A stretch of 51,899 nt of DNA from Spirosoma sordidisoli (lineage in GTDB: Bacteria; Bacteroidota; Bacteroidia; Cytophagales; Spirosomataceae). The notes under the pieces are model-generated. The model worked only from the letters and a program-made list of their open reading frames with translations, was not told the DNA's origin and ran no database searches. Location of the stretch: NCBI RefSeq assembly GCF_004138325.1, contig NZ_SBLB01000017.1, positions 1 through 51,899 on the forward strand, given 5' to 3'. Below, in pieces: positions 1 to 8,059 of the stretch; within the stretch, counting starts at the first letter, position 1, and every line of letters starts with the position of its first letter. Made by a program: the position numbers and the translations under genes.

Positions 1-82
1 ATCGGACCGGCGCCCCGGCCTTCGCGTCTCCTTCGCGTCAGCCATTCCTGTAGAGACGCGAGGGCCGGGGCGCCGGTCCGAT
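1..82. repeat. Long hairpin (REP-like) element
   Basis: Positions 1-30 and 53-82 are inverted copies of each other, matching at 29 of 30 positions, around a 22-nt loop. The loop contains GCGTCAGC, which recurs in the loop of the 21.1 kb hairpin and in the tandem repeats at 29.4 kb. The arm sequence recurs as a single copy at 4259-4288. It may be truncated at the left by the window edge. Confidence 0.85.
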
Positions 83-147
83 CGCGTCTCTACGAAACTT
101 TTTACATTCCTACTAGTTTGGTAGAGAAATGTAAACAACACAACGTT

Positions 148-720
148 ATGAAGCGAATCATGCTGGTAGCCGTCCTGCTGACGGCTATGATCGGCTGCGC
201 CCCCCGGGTAACGGTAGATAGCAACAGCCGCGTAAATTTCAGTAAATATCGAACCTATGCCTGGATGGATTCAGACATCAAAGCAGGCGAAAACCCCCTT
301 TATTACAACCAGCTGGCCACCGAGAGTGTCGAGAACACCCTGAGCCGGGTGCTGTCGGAGAAAGGCCTGAAACCGGTTCGTTCCCGTCCCGACCTGCTGG
401 TTGGCTACCATTTTTTCGTAGAAGATAAAACCCGCACCGTGGCGGCTCCCACGTCGCCGTTCTACGGCCCCTATCTGGGTTGGGGCCGCTGGGGCTATGG
501 CGGCTGGGGACCTGGCTGGTGGGGCTGGGGCGGTCAGCAGTATACCCAGGAGCAGTACCAGGCCGGTACGGTCGTGGTCGACATGGTCGACACCCGAACC
601 CGACAGCTGGTGTGGCGCGGGTCGGTGCAGAACGCCATTGGCGACCCCGCCCGGATTGCGGCTCAGCTGACCAAAGAAGTCGAACGTATCGCCGAGAAAT
701 TCCCGGAGCGGAAAAGTTAA
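148..720 (+). CDS. DUF4136 family lipoprotein
   Basis: A 190-residue envelope protein. The ATG at 148 is preferred over an in-frame TTG at 118 because it places a lipoprotein signal (MKRIMLVAVLL, then a lipobox ending IGC) at the N-terminus. The mature part has the DUF4136 pattern: a V..D...VNFSKYRTYAW strand near the start, then a domain that ends in a VVDMVDTRTRQLVWRG strand. Between these lies a Gly/Trp-rich stretch (about residues 110-135) that is probably surface-exposed. The family has no established biochemical function; attachment to a membrane facing the periplasm is inferred from the lipobox. A clear terminator follows, so it is probably monocistronic. Confidence 0.85.
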   Translation: MKRIMLVAVLLTAMIGCAPRVTVDSNSRVNFSKYRTYAWMDSDIKAGENPLYYNQLATESVENTLSRVLSEKGLKPVRSRPDLLVGYHFFVEDKTRTVAAPTSPFYGPYLGWGRWGYGGWGPGWWGWGGQQYTQEQYQAGTVVVDMVDTRTRQLVWRGSVQNAIGDPARIAAQLTKEVERIAEKFPERKS

Positions 721-761
721 CCTTCGCTAAAGACGTTACCAACCATATAGTAAGTAGTCTC

Positions 762-801
762 AAAAGCCGTTGCCGCCGACAAAAGCGACAACGGCTTTTT
801 T
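762..801 (+). terminator. Rho-independent terminator after DUF4136 gene
   Basis: An 11-bp perfect stem (AAAAGCCGTTG at 762-772 with its complement at 789-799) is followed by a T run. It lies 41 nt after the stop codon of the DUF4136 gene and 36 nt before the next start codon. Confidence 0.85.
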
Positions 802-837
802 GTGTGCGGCTTTGCCGACCGCCCAACCCGTATCGAC

Positions 838-1707
838 ATGATGACCACTGTACTTGACCTTGCTCAACAACGCCTGACTAAACCGGTTGTCGATCAGCTT
901 GGTACACATCTGGGCGAAAGTTCGCAGGCTATCAGCAAGGCCGTGCTTGGTGCGTTACCAACGGTATTGGGCCAACTGACACACAGCCTGGCGGAGCCGG
1001 GAGGCTACAGCCTGCTAACCGACATGATAAAGCAGGTCAACCTGGTGATGCCCCCCGCCGGAGACCATGAGGCAGAAGACAGTCTTTTGGGGATGCTGAG
1101 CGGCAGCAGCGGTCAGCTGAACAGGTTGCTGGCAACCGGCTCCTCCATTACAGCCAGTCTCTTCGGCCCAACCGCCGATTTACTCATCAACTCGCTGGCG
1201 GAGTATAGTTCCGTTCGATCATCATCTGCCGCGGCAACCCTCAGCCTGACCAGTTCGGTCTTACTAAGTGTACTGGGCAAACAAACCGCCGACGAAAAAG
1301 CCGGCGAGCCATCCGTACTGACCCGCCCCGACGGCGGTAGCCTGCAGGCCGCCGTGCCCGCTGATTTTCTGATTCACCTGCGTACCATTCCGGGCCTGAC
1401 ATTTCTGGATAGCCCGGCCACTACTGCCGCCGAATGGACAGGTAGTAGTGACCGGGCTACGTCCGTATCATCAAACCGTTTGGAAGATGTACCGACCTAT
1501 TTTCAGGTGCACCCACAGGAAAATAAAGGGGGAGGCCAGTGGCTACCGTGGCTAATCCTGCTCCTGGGCTCCGCTCTATTCGTTTTCACGATCAGGGCCT
1601 GCCAGCGCGAAAACTCGACCGATTCCTCAACGACCGGGGCAGCCCATACCCGCTCGGTGCTACACTGCTGGATGAGCCCGGCCGACTACCACAACGTATC
1701 GGGGTAG
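838..1707 (+). CDS. DUF937 domain membrane protein, C-terminus possibly lost
   Basis: A 289-residue protein. The ATG at 838 (followed by a second ATG at 841) lies just after the terminator of the upstream gene. Residues 1-160 are rich in Leu, Ser and Gly and have the helical character of DUF937 proteins. A single hydrophobic segment (WLPWLILLLGSALFVFTI) lies near residue 250, followed by only about 35 low-complexity residues. In my recollection, Cytophagales homologues of this layout often continue past the membrane segment into an OmpA-type domain; that part is absent here. The last 22 nt overlap the end of the convergent nucleotidyltransferase gene, which would fit loss of the original 3' end. 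Function unknown. Confidence 0.65.
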   Translation: MMTTVLDLAQQRLTKPVVDQLGTHLGESSQAISKAVLGALPTVLGQLTHSLAEPGGYSLLTDMIKQVNLVMPPAGDHEAEDSLLGMLSGSSGQLNRLLATGSSITASLFGPTADLLINSLAEYSSVRSSSAAATLSLTSSVLLSVLGKQTADEKAGEPSVLTRPDGGSLQAAVPADFLIHLRTIPGLTFLDSPATTAAEWTGSSDRATSVSSNRLEDVPTYFQVHPQENKGGGQWLPWLILLLGSALFVFTIRACQRENSTDSSTTGAAHTRSVLHCWMSPADYHNVSG

Positions 1708-2597
1708 GCACCTTCATCGTGCAGCTGCCTGAGAGCGGCCTGAACCGTCGGCTTGTCGTCGGGGTAGGTCACTCCAAACCATTCTGACTGGCTTCGGAAC
1801 ACTTTGCAGCGGCCCGTTTCGGTCTGGATTAGATTGGTCATCACGGTTGGAATATAAAACTCGGCTTTGGGCGAGTCGATGTTGGCGATGGCGTAACTCT
1901 CGAACTGTTTCTGTACCAGCGGAAATACGCTGGGCTTGAACCCCCAGAAGTTCATCGACACCGGCGTATCGGGCGAGAGGGACGTCAGGTCGTCGTTTTC
2001 CTCAAAAACAATCCGCCGACCGGTTCCGCCCTGCTCTTCCTGGTAAATTTTGGTCCGTTCGATAACCGATGCCAGGTGGCCATACGCATCTACCGTACAA
2101 ACACCCCGCGAAACAGATCCATTTTCAGACAGCGTCTTCTGCACTTCGTAACCGACCATGGCGTGTAGATCATCTTCGGTGTCGGTGGCCAGAAAGTTGC
2201 CGATCAGCTGAAAGGCCTCAAGCCCGTAGAAGTCGTCGGCGTTGATTACGGCGAAGGGCGTAGTCGTATGCTCCTTGGCACATAACATGGCATGGCCCGT
2301 ACCCCAGGGCTTGGTGCGCCGAACCTCCCCCAGCTCCTCGGGAACGTAAGCACCCAGCGACTGAATGGCGTAGTCTACCTCGATTTTTCCCGCTAATTTT
2401 TTCCCGAATATCTCGTCGAAGTCGTTTCGTAACTCCTCCCGAATAATGAAAACGACCTTGCCAAAGCCAGCCCGGATGGCGTCGAAAAGCGAATAGTCGA
2501 TGATCGTTTCGCCATGTGGACCAAACTGGTCGAGTTGTTTGATTCCGCCGTAACGGCTGCCCATACCGGCTGCCAGAATTAAAAGGGTAGGTTGCAT
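1686..2597 (-). CDS. Sugar-phosphate nucleotidyltransferase family protein
   Basis: A 303-residue protein with an N-terminal Rossmann-type nucleotide-binding motif, LAAGMGSRYGGIKQL, the form of the GxGxR signature found in NDP-sugar pyrophosphorylase relatives. Downstream are WGTGHAML, which is typical of nucleotide-sugar synthesis enzymes, and NADDFYG, which contains the metal-binding Asp. The expected reaction is NTP plus sugar 1-phosphate to NDP-sugar plus pyrophosphate in the cytoplasm. The specific sugar cannot be read from sequence. The ATG at 2597 is chosen because it sits just before the first strand; an in-frame ATG 21 nt upstream adds only MPLLTTL. The gene converges on the DUF937 gene, and no pathway partner is adjacent. 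Confidence 0.85.
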   Translation of the reverse strand: MQPTLLILAAGMGSRYGGIKQLDQFGPHGETIIDYSLFDAIRAGFGKVVFIIREELRNDFDEIFGKKLAGKIEVDYAIQSLGAYVPEELGEVRRTKPWGTGHAMLCAKEHTTTPFAVINADDFYGLEAFQLIGNFLATDTEDDLHAMVGYEVQKTLSENGSVSRGVCTVDAYGHLASVIERTKIYQEEQGGTGRRIVFEENDDLTSLSPDTPVSMNFWGFKPSVFPLVQKQFESYAIANIDSPKAEFYIPTVMTNLIQTETGRCKVFRSQSEWFGVTYPDDKPTVQAALRQLHDEGAYPDTLW

Positions 2598-2891
2598 CAA
2601 AGTGGTCAATAGGGGCAACGCTGCGCGCTACCAGATGAATAGTATGCTTCTGGACTGAATGATTACACGGCCAAAGGTACAGAAAAGCCCCTTAGCCGCT
2701 TACGATGATTTGCCGCAACGGTATGCCGTCAGGAGACAAGCCAGCAAGAGCGCGTGGTTCATTCGGGCAATCCACTCGGGTATCTCCTGAGCTAAAACCG
2801 GCCAGAGCCGGGCGGTGTTTGTCTATTTCCCCTGCACATACCTCCAGATCATCTTTTTACAAAATTTAATCTGAACAATATGCAAGTTTTA

Positions 2892-2939
2892 TAGTTGTTA
2901 GTATAAATTTGCGCATAACAATAGTTGTTATAACAACTA
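2892..2939 (+). promoter_or_regulatory. Candidate promoter and MarR-type operator of the tyrosine cluster
   Basis: An 18-bp perfect palindrome, TAGTTGTTATAACAACTA, spans 2922-2939. A third half-site, TAGTTGTTA, lies in direct orientation at 2892-2900, exactly 30 bp upstream of the left half. Between them, TAAATTTG at 2904-2911 matches the Bacteroidota -7 box TAnnTTTG; no good -33 box was seen. A palindrome just after the expected transcription start suits a repressor, and the obvious candidate is the MarR protein encoded at 6369. The rest of the 419-bp gap (2598-3016) shows no gene. Confidence 0.65.
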
Positions 2940-3016
2940 CACTTCATCAACAAAAGCCCGACACTCCCGGCTGGTTGCTTATACTACATCAGCCGGGAGG
3001 GGTCGGCACCACCGAT

Positions 3017-4201
3017 ATGCCTTTCTATCACTCACTCGGTCAAATTCCGCCCAAACGGCACACGCAGTTTGAGAAGCCAGCTGGTCAGTCGGGCGGTCCG
3101 GGCGGCTTGTACTACGAGCAGCTCTTCGGTACGATCGGTTTCGATGGCATGTCGTCGCTCCTCTACCATGTTCATCGCCCAACGATGGTACGCAACGTGC
3201 TGGGCAGCGTAGACATGACGCCCAAACTGGCCGTCGAGAAAAACATCATGGCGCGGAAACTGATCGGGTTTGACGCCGAGCCAGCCGATCGCGATGATTA
3301 CCTCGGCAGTCGGGTACCCCTCTTCGTCAACAAAGACCTGCTGGTTGGAGTAGCGGCCCCGCGCCAGTCGCTGACCGACTATTTCTACAAAAACGCCGAT
3401 GCCGACGAGTTGCTGTTCGTTCATCGGGGCACCGGAACGCTCCGTACGCTGCTGGGCCAAATCCGGTTCGGCTACGGCGACTACCTGGTCATTCCGCGCG
3501 GCATGATCTACCAGATTACGTTCGATACGCCCGAAACAAGGCTGCTGTACGTAGAATCGCACTCACCCATCTATACCCCCAAACGCTACCGAAATCACTT
3601 CGGGCAGATGCTGGAACATGCTCCCTTCTGCGAACGGGATATTCGACGGCCTCAGAACCTCGAAACCCACGACGAGACGGGCGACTTTCTGATGAAGATC
3701 AAAAAGCAGGGCGCCCTCCACTCGCTGGTATATGCCACGCATCCGTTCGATGTAATCGGCTGGGATGGTTATAACTACCCCTACGCCTTCAACATCCAGG
3801 ATTTTGAACCGATTACGGGTCGGGTCCACCAGCCCCCGCCGGTCCACCAGACCTTTCAGACCGACACGTTTGTCGTTTGTTCGTTCTGCCCGCGCCTGTA
3901 CGATTATCATCCAAAGGCGATTCCGGCTCCCTATAACCACTCGAACATCGACTCCGACGAGGTCATCTATTACGTAGACGGCGATTTTATGTCGCGCAAC
4001 GACATTGCTCCGGGTCATATAACGCTGCACCCCGGCGGTATCCCTCATGGTCCCGCACCGGGCGCGATGGAGCGAAGTATCGGCAAACGGGAAACGGTCG
4101 AGTATGCCGTGATGGTCGATACGTTTCGCCCCCTGATGCTGACCGAACAGGCGCTCCGCATCGACGATGGGAAATACTACCAATCCTGGCTGGACGCGTA
4201 A
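3017..4201 (+). CDS. hmgA: Homogentisate 1,2-dioxygenase
   Basis: A 394-residue cupin dioxygenase that opens the ring of homogentisate to give maleylacetoacetate, the third step of tyrosine breakdown. The fold signature is clear: an N-terminal half ending in a barrel (DELLFVHRGTGTLRT), then the metal site with His308 and Glu315 in HSNIDSDEV, and His344 in GGIPHGP, the usual two-His-one-Glu iron ligands. Length is close to other bacterial members of the short form. The ATG at 3017 (MPFYHSLG) is used; the upstream extension runs through the operator palindrome and is not protein-like. It is the first gene of the cluster and should be controlled by the operator at 2892-2939. Confidence 0.9.
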   Translation: MPFYHSLGQIPPKRHTQFEKPAGQSGGPGGLYYEQLFGTIGFDGMSSLLYHVHRPTMVRNVLGSVDMTPKLAVEKNIMARKLIGFDAEPADRDDYLGSRVPLFVNKDLLVGVAAPRQSLTDYFYKNADADELLFVHRGTGTLRTLLGQIRFGYGDYLVIPRGMIYQITFDTPETRLLYVESHSPIYTPKRYRNHFGQMLEHAPFCERDIRRPQNLETHDETGDFLMKIKKQGALHSLVYATHPFDVIGWDGYNYPYAFNIQDFEPITGRVHQPPPVHQTFQTDTFVVCSFCPRLYDYHPKAIPAPYNHSNIDSDEVIYYVDGDFMSRNDIAPGHITLHPGGIPHGPAPGAMERSIGKRETVEYAVMVDTFRPLMLTEQALRIDDGKYYQSWLDA

Positions 4202-4258
4202 GCGACGCAAGGCTGATGCCTGGTAGAGCTGGCTGACCAAACAGTTGCTAAAGCACGA

Positions 4259-4288
4259 GAGACGCGAAGGCCGGGGCGCCGGTGCGAT
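4259..4288. repeat. Single arm of the window-start hairpin repeat
   Basis: Thirty bases here match the arm of the hairpin at 1-82 at 29 of 30 positions, but no opposite arm is present. It lies between hmgA and hppD and looks like a degraded or partial copy of the same dispersed element. Confidence 0.75.
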
Positions 4289-4318
4289 CGCGGCCCTACA
4301 TCACATCAACAAACGATC

Positions 4319-5443
4319 ATGGAAACACTAGACTATGTAGAGACGGCTGCGGCTGTTGACTTTCTGCCACTGAATGGTACGGATTACCTCGAACTGTATG
4401 TGGGCAATGCCCGGCAGTCGGCCCACTATTTCCAGACCGCGTTCGGGTTTCAGCCCGTGGCCCATGCCGGCCTGTCGACGGGACAACGCGACCGCGAATC
4501 GTATGTAGTACAGCAGGGTAAAATCCGGCTGGTGCTAACCTCACCGCTCCATGGCGATTCTGACATCGGGCGTCATATCGATCAACACGGCGACGGCGTT
4601 CGGGTCGTGGCGCTGTGGGTCGATAACGCGACGAAGGCCTTCGAGGAAACGACCCGACGCGGTGCCCGCCCGTTCCTGGAGCCCACCCGCGAGCAGGACG
4701 ATAACGGGTATGTAGTCCGGTCCGGCATCCATACCTACGGCGATACGGTGCATCTGTTTGTGGAGCGTAACGACTACACAGGCGTATTTCTGCCCGGCTA
4801 CGAAGCCTGGAACCCGACCTACCGCCTGGCCGACGCGGGCCTGAAGTACGTTGATCATATGGTAGGCAATGTGGGCTGGAACGAGATGAACCAGTGGATG
4901 CAGTTTTACCAGGATGTGATGGGCTTCCAGCAGCTCGTCAGCTTCGACGATAAAGACATCTCGACCGATTATACGGCGCTGATGAGCAAGGTCATGAGCA
5001 ACGGCAACGGCCGGGTTAAGTTCCCGATCAACGAACCGGCCGAGGGCAAGAAGAAATCGCAGATCGAAGAGTACCTCGACTTCTACGGCGGACCCGGTGT
5101 TCAGCATATTGCCGTGGCTACCGATAACATCGTCGATACCGTACTGACCCTCCGCGACCGGGGCGTCGAGTTCCTGACCGTACCCGATACCTACTACGAC
5201 AACCTGGCCGACCGCGTTGGTCAGATCGACGAGGAAATAACCACCCTGCGCTCGCTGGGCGTACTCGTCGATCGCGACGATGAGGGGTATCTTCTCCAGA
5301 TTTTCACTAAGCCCGTTTGCCCGCGCCCCACGCTGTTTTTTGAAATTATTCAGCGCAAGGGAGCCCGTTCGTTCGGAAAAGGCAATTTTAAAGCCCTTTT
5401 TGAAGCCATCGAGCGGGAACAGGCGCTCCGGGGAACGTTATAA
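4319..5443 (+). CDS. hppD: 4-hydroxyphenylpyruvate dioxygenase
   Basis: A 374-residue iron enzyme that converts 4-hydroxyphenylpyruvate to homogentisate. It has two vicinal-oxygen-chelate halves: an N-terminal one beginning NGTDYLELYVGNARQ, and a C-terminal catalytic one beginning LKYVDHMVGNV. The three iron ligands are visible as His180 (VDHMV), His263 (VQHIA) and Glu342 (FFEIIQRKG). The C-terminal tail GKGNFKALFEAIEREQ is the conserved helix that closes the active site. The spacing to hmgA (117 bp, with a repeat arm) and to phhA (85 bp) is consistent with one transcription unit. All residues needed for activity appear present. Confidence 0.95.
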   Translation: METLDYVETAAAVDFLPLNGTDYLELYVGNARQSAHYFQTAFGFQPVAHAGLSTGQRDRESYVVQQGKIRLVLTSPLHGDSDIGRHIDQHGDGVRVVALWVDNATKAFEETTRRGARPFLEPTREQDDNGYVVRSGIHTYGDTVHLFVERNDYTGVFLPGYEAWNPTYRLADAGLKYVDHMVGNVGWNEMNQWMQFYQDVMGFQQLVSFDDKDISTDYTALMSKVMSNGNGRVKFPINEPAEGKKKSQIEEYLDFYGGPGVQHIAVATDNIVDTVLTLRDRGVEFLTVPDTYYDNLADRVGQIDEEITTLRSLGVLVDRDDEGYLLQIFTKPVCPRPTLFFEIIQRKGARSFGKGNFKALFEAIEREQALRGTL

Positions 5444-5454
5444 TTTTAGCGGTC

Positions 5455-5514
5455 GAGTGGTTGGTGATCGAGTACCTGAACAACGGGGCGTTCTCACTCA
5501 ATCACCAATCACTC
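5455..5514. repeat. Imperfect inverted repeat between hppD and phhA
   Basis: GAGTGGTTGGTGATCGAG (5455-5472) pairs with 5497-5514 at 16 of 18 positions around a 24-nt loop. No T run follows, so it is more likely an RNA-processing or repeat hairpin than a terminator. The bases after it continue as near-repeats of CAATCAC up to the phhA start. Confidence 0.6.
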
Positions 5515-5528
5515 CATCACTCACCAAC

Positions 5529-6254
5529 ATGATCCAGAACTATTCGACATACACCCCCGACGATCAGGCCGTCTGGGAGCTGCTGTTCCGGCGGCAGATG
5601 GAGCGCCTGCCGGGTCGGGCCAGCCAGGCGTACATGGACGGGATCGTGGCTACGGGTTTTCCCAATGCCCGCATCCCCGATTTTGAGCGCGACCTCAACC
5701 CACGCCTGCTCCCCATTACGGGCTGGCGGGTTGTGCCGGTGCCGGGCCTGATCGGCAACCGCGACTTTTTCGAGCTAATGGCCGACCGTCAGTTTCCGGC
5801 CACTACCTGGGTTCGCAGCCGCGACCAGCTCGATTACCTGCCCGAACCAGACATGTTTCACGACACCTTCGGGCATGTGCCGGTGCTGACCAACCAGTCG
5901 TTCTGCGACTTCCTGGCCGCCCTGAGCCGGATTGCCCTGCGGTTTGTAGACCATCCCGAAGCTATCGACATGATTTCGCGGCTGTACTGGTATACCGTTG
6001 AGTTTGGACTCATCCAGGAGCCCGACGGACTGCGCATTTACGGAGGAGGTATTCTTTCATCGCCGGGCGAGACGATCTACGCGCTGGAGAGCGATGTGCC
6101 CGAACGCAGTCCGTACGATGTGGCTACCTTGCTCCAGACACCCTATATCATCGATCATTTTCAGGCCCGTTATTTCGTCATCGACTCCTACGAGCAGCTG
6201 TTCCACTCGGTACCTGAGATTGAGGCAACCCTGGAGGGGTTATTGGTTAGTTAG
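5529..6254 (+). CDS. phhA: Phenylalanine 4-monooxygenase
   Basis: A 241-residue, pterin-dependent aromatic amino acid hydroxylase converting phenylalanine to tyrosine. The catalytic domain is complete and there is no N-terminal ACT regulatory domain, as usual in bacteria. Iron ligands are His111 and His116 in MFHDTFGHVP and Glu158 in YWYTVEFGL; the motif before them, LPEPDMFHD, is the family hallmark. The ATG at 5529 gives the expected bacterial length; the open frame extends upstream into hppD but without homology. It sits in the homogentisate cluster, so it probably feeds phenylalanine into tyrosine degradation rather than supplying tyrosine for growth. Confidence 0.93.
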   Translation: MIQNYSTYTPDDQAVWELLFRRQMERLPGRASQAYMDGIVATGFPNARIPDFERDLNPRLLPITGWRVVPVPGLIGNRDFFELMADRQFPATTWVRSRDQLDYLPEPDMFHDTFGHVPVLTNQSFCDFLAALSRIALRFVDHPEAIDMISRLYWYTVEFGLIQEPDGLRIYGGGILSSPGETIYALESDVPERSPYDVATLLQTPYIIDHFQARYFVIDSYEQLFHSVPEIEATLEGLLVS

Positions 6255-6300
6255 CCCGTTAGTGGTTAGCTTCGCGTCAGTAGCCGTCACGGATGGTCAT

Positions 6301-6355
6301 TTGTCGGTTCGCAGCCGACAAGCGCCAGCCTGTTCGTGAGGGCCAGTGATCACTG
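6301..6355. other. Small hairpin and 12-bp palindrome before marR
   Basis: TTGTCGG at 6301-6307 pairs with CCGACAA at 6315-6321, and CAGTGATCACTG at 6344-6355 is a perfect palindrome 13 nt before the marR start. Neither resembles the TAGTTGTTA operator at 2922. The short palindrome could be chance or a local regulatory site. Confidence 0.3.
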
Positions 6356-6368
6356 AATAACCCAGTCC

Positions 6369-6806
6369 ATGACCCATCCTTCCGATACCCGGGCCTATTT
6401 TTTTAAAATTGACACAACGATCAAGAAGATCCGGAATGCGCTGCAAAAACAGTTTAACGAAGCCGGTTTCGACCTGACCGTTGACCAGTGGGTGGTTATT
6501 GATCATCTGTACCGAAACCCCGGCATCAGTCAGAACAACCTGGCCGAGATGACCACGAAAGATGCGCCAACGGTTACGCGCATCATCGACCTGCTCAGCC
6601 AGAAAGGCCTCACCGAACGCCGGATGGCCGACGATGACCGGCGCAAGTTCCTGGTTTTTCTGACCGAAGCCGGGGCGGCCAAACACCGGGAGGTACTCCC
6701 CGTTGTATCGGCCATGCGACGAAAAGGCTGGGGCGAACTCAGCGAAGAAGACTATCAGCACTTCGTTCGCATCATGGATTCTATCTATCAAAATGTAAGT
6801 GAATGA
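6369..6806 (+). CDS. MarR family transcriptional regulator
   Basis: A 145-residue winged-helix regulator. The helix-turn-helix (GISQNNLAEMTTKDAPTVTRIIDLL, about residues 52-76) is followed by the wing signature KGLTERRMADDDRRKFLVFLT, which carries the D-x-R-R pattern typical of MarR proteins. The flanking helices would form the dimer interface. MarR proteins bind 16-20 bp palindromes and are often released by an aromatic ligand. Its place inside the homogentisate cluster, together with the TAGTTGTTA palindrome at the cluster promoter, suggests it represses this pathway in response to a tyrosine-derived acid. Ligand and operator assignment are inferences. Confidence 0.88.
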   Translation: MTHPSDTRAYFFKIDTTIKKIRNALQKQFNEAGFDLTVDQWVVIDHLYRNPGISQNNLAEMTTKDAPTVTRIIDLLSQKGLTERRMADDDRRKFLVFLTEAGAAKHREVLPVVSAMRRKGWGELSEEDYQHFVRIMDSIYQNVSE

Positions 6807-6856
6807 CGAGCCAAACCGGGGACTGATTCCAGCTCCATTCGGCCTGTTCTCCTCCT

Positions 6857-8059
6857 ATGTACGGCATTTTCAGTTACGGCATCAGCAGCCCGCGGGTGGG
6901 CTATAAATACGGCAACCACATACTTGATCTGGAAGTAGCTGGTCTGCTGGGTTTTTTCGATGACCTCGGTGTCGATCCCAACGTGTTCACCCGCTCGGCC
7001 CTGAACGACTTCATCGCGCTGGGAAAACCGGTCTGGCAGGCCGTGGGGCAGCGTATCAGGCAGCTGCTGGCCAGCAACGAAGCGGGCCTGAACGGCGTTC
7101 GGGATCAGGTACTCATTGATGAAACACGGGCCAGACTCTACCTGCCGGTTCGGGTCGGTGATTATACCGACTTTTACGCGGGCATCTACCATGCCGAACA
7201 TGTGGGACAGATGTTTCGCCCTGACGCGGCTCCCCTCCTGCCCAACTACCGCCACCTGCCCGTAGCCTACCACGGCCGGGCGTCGAGCCTGGTGGTATCG
7301 GGTACGCCCATCCGCCGACCGGCCGGTCAGCTCCCGACGCCCGATGGCCACCCGACTTTCGGGCCGTCGCGGGCGCTGGATTTTGAGCTGGAGCTGGGGC
7401 TGATTATCGGCAAAAGCAATCCGCTGGGCGAACCCATCGCCGTCGATAAGGCCGAAGACTACATTTTCGGGATTACGCTCTTCAACGACTGGTCGGCCCG
7501 GGACATCCAGCGCTGGGAATACCAGCCGCTGGGCCCCTTTCTGGGGAAAAATTTCGGGTCGAGTATGTCGGCCTGGGTCGTGCCACTGATCGATCTGGAA
7601 CCGTTTCGGGTAGCCGCGCAGCCTCAGGAGCCCACTCCGCTCCCGTATCTGCAGGGTACCCATCCACCATCGGCCTTCGATTTGGAACTGGAAGTCGTTC
7701 TGCACCCCTCCGGCGACGCCGACGGGATCATCATCAGCCGAACCAACGCCCGGTATCTGTACTGGTCATTTGCGCAGATGGTAGCCCATCATACCGTCAA
7801 CGGCTGTAACCTCACCGTTGGCGATGTACTGGCGACCGGCACCGTGTCGGGTCCGGAACCGGGCAGTTATGGTTCACTGCTGGAGCTGAGCTGGAACGGC
7901 ACCCGCCCGCTGCATTTGCCTGACAACAGCAGCCGCACGTTCCTGCTCGATGGCGACCGGATCAGCCTGCGCGGCTGGGGATTTTCGAACGGCCTTCGGG
8001 TCGACCTGGGCGATGTGCATGGCGACATACAACCCCCTCTATCGTATGACCACCATTAA
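6857..8059 (+). CDS. fahA: Fumarylacetoacetase
   Basis: A 400-residue hydrolase that splits fumarylacetoacetate to fumarate and acetoacetate, the last step of tyrosine catabolism. The N-terminal SH3-like domain is followed by the catalytic domain with DYTDFYAGIYHAEHVG (metal Asp and catalytic His), YHGRASSLVVSG, DFELELGLIIG (metal Glu residues) and FNDWSARDIQRWEYQPLGPF. All are hallmarks of the long eukaryote-like FAH type rather than the short FAH-domain hydrolases. The start at 6857 lies 50 nt after marR. Its end overlaps the flavin reductase start by 14 bp, implying translational coupling. Maleylacetoacetate isomerase, which should act just before this enzyme, is not in the window. Confidence 0.93.
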   Translation: MYGIFSYGISSPRVGYKYGNHILDLEVAGLLGFFDDLGVDPNVFTRSALNDFIALGKPVWQAVGQRIRQLLASNEAGLNGVRDQVLIDETRARLYLPVRVGDYTDFYAGIYHAEHVGQMFRPDAAPLLPNYRHLPVAYHGRASSLVVSGTPIRRPAGQLPTPDGHPTFGPSRALDFELELGLIIGKSNPLGEPIAVDKAEDYIFGITLFNDWSARDIQRWEYQPLGPFLGKNFGSSMSAWVVPLIDLEPFRVAAQPQEPTPLPYLQGTHPPSAFDLELEVVLHPSGDADGIIISRTNARYLYWSFAQMVAHHTVNGCNLTVGDVLATGTVSGPEPGSYGSLLELSWNGTRPLHLPDNSSRTFLLDGDRISLRGWGFSNGLRVDLGDVHGDIQPPLSYDHH

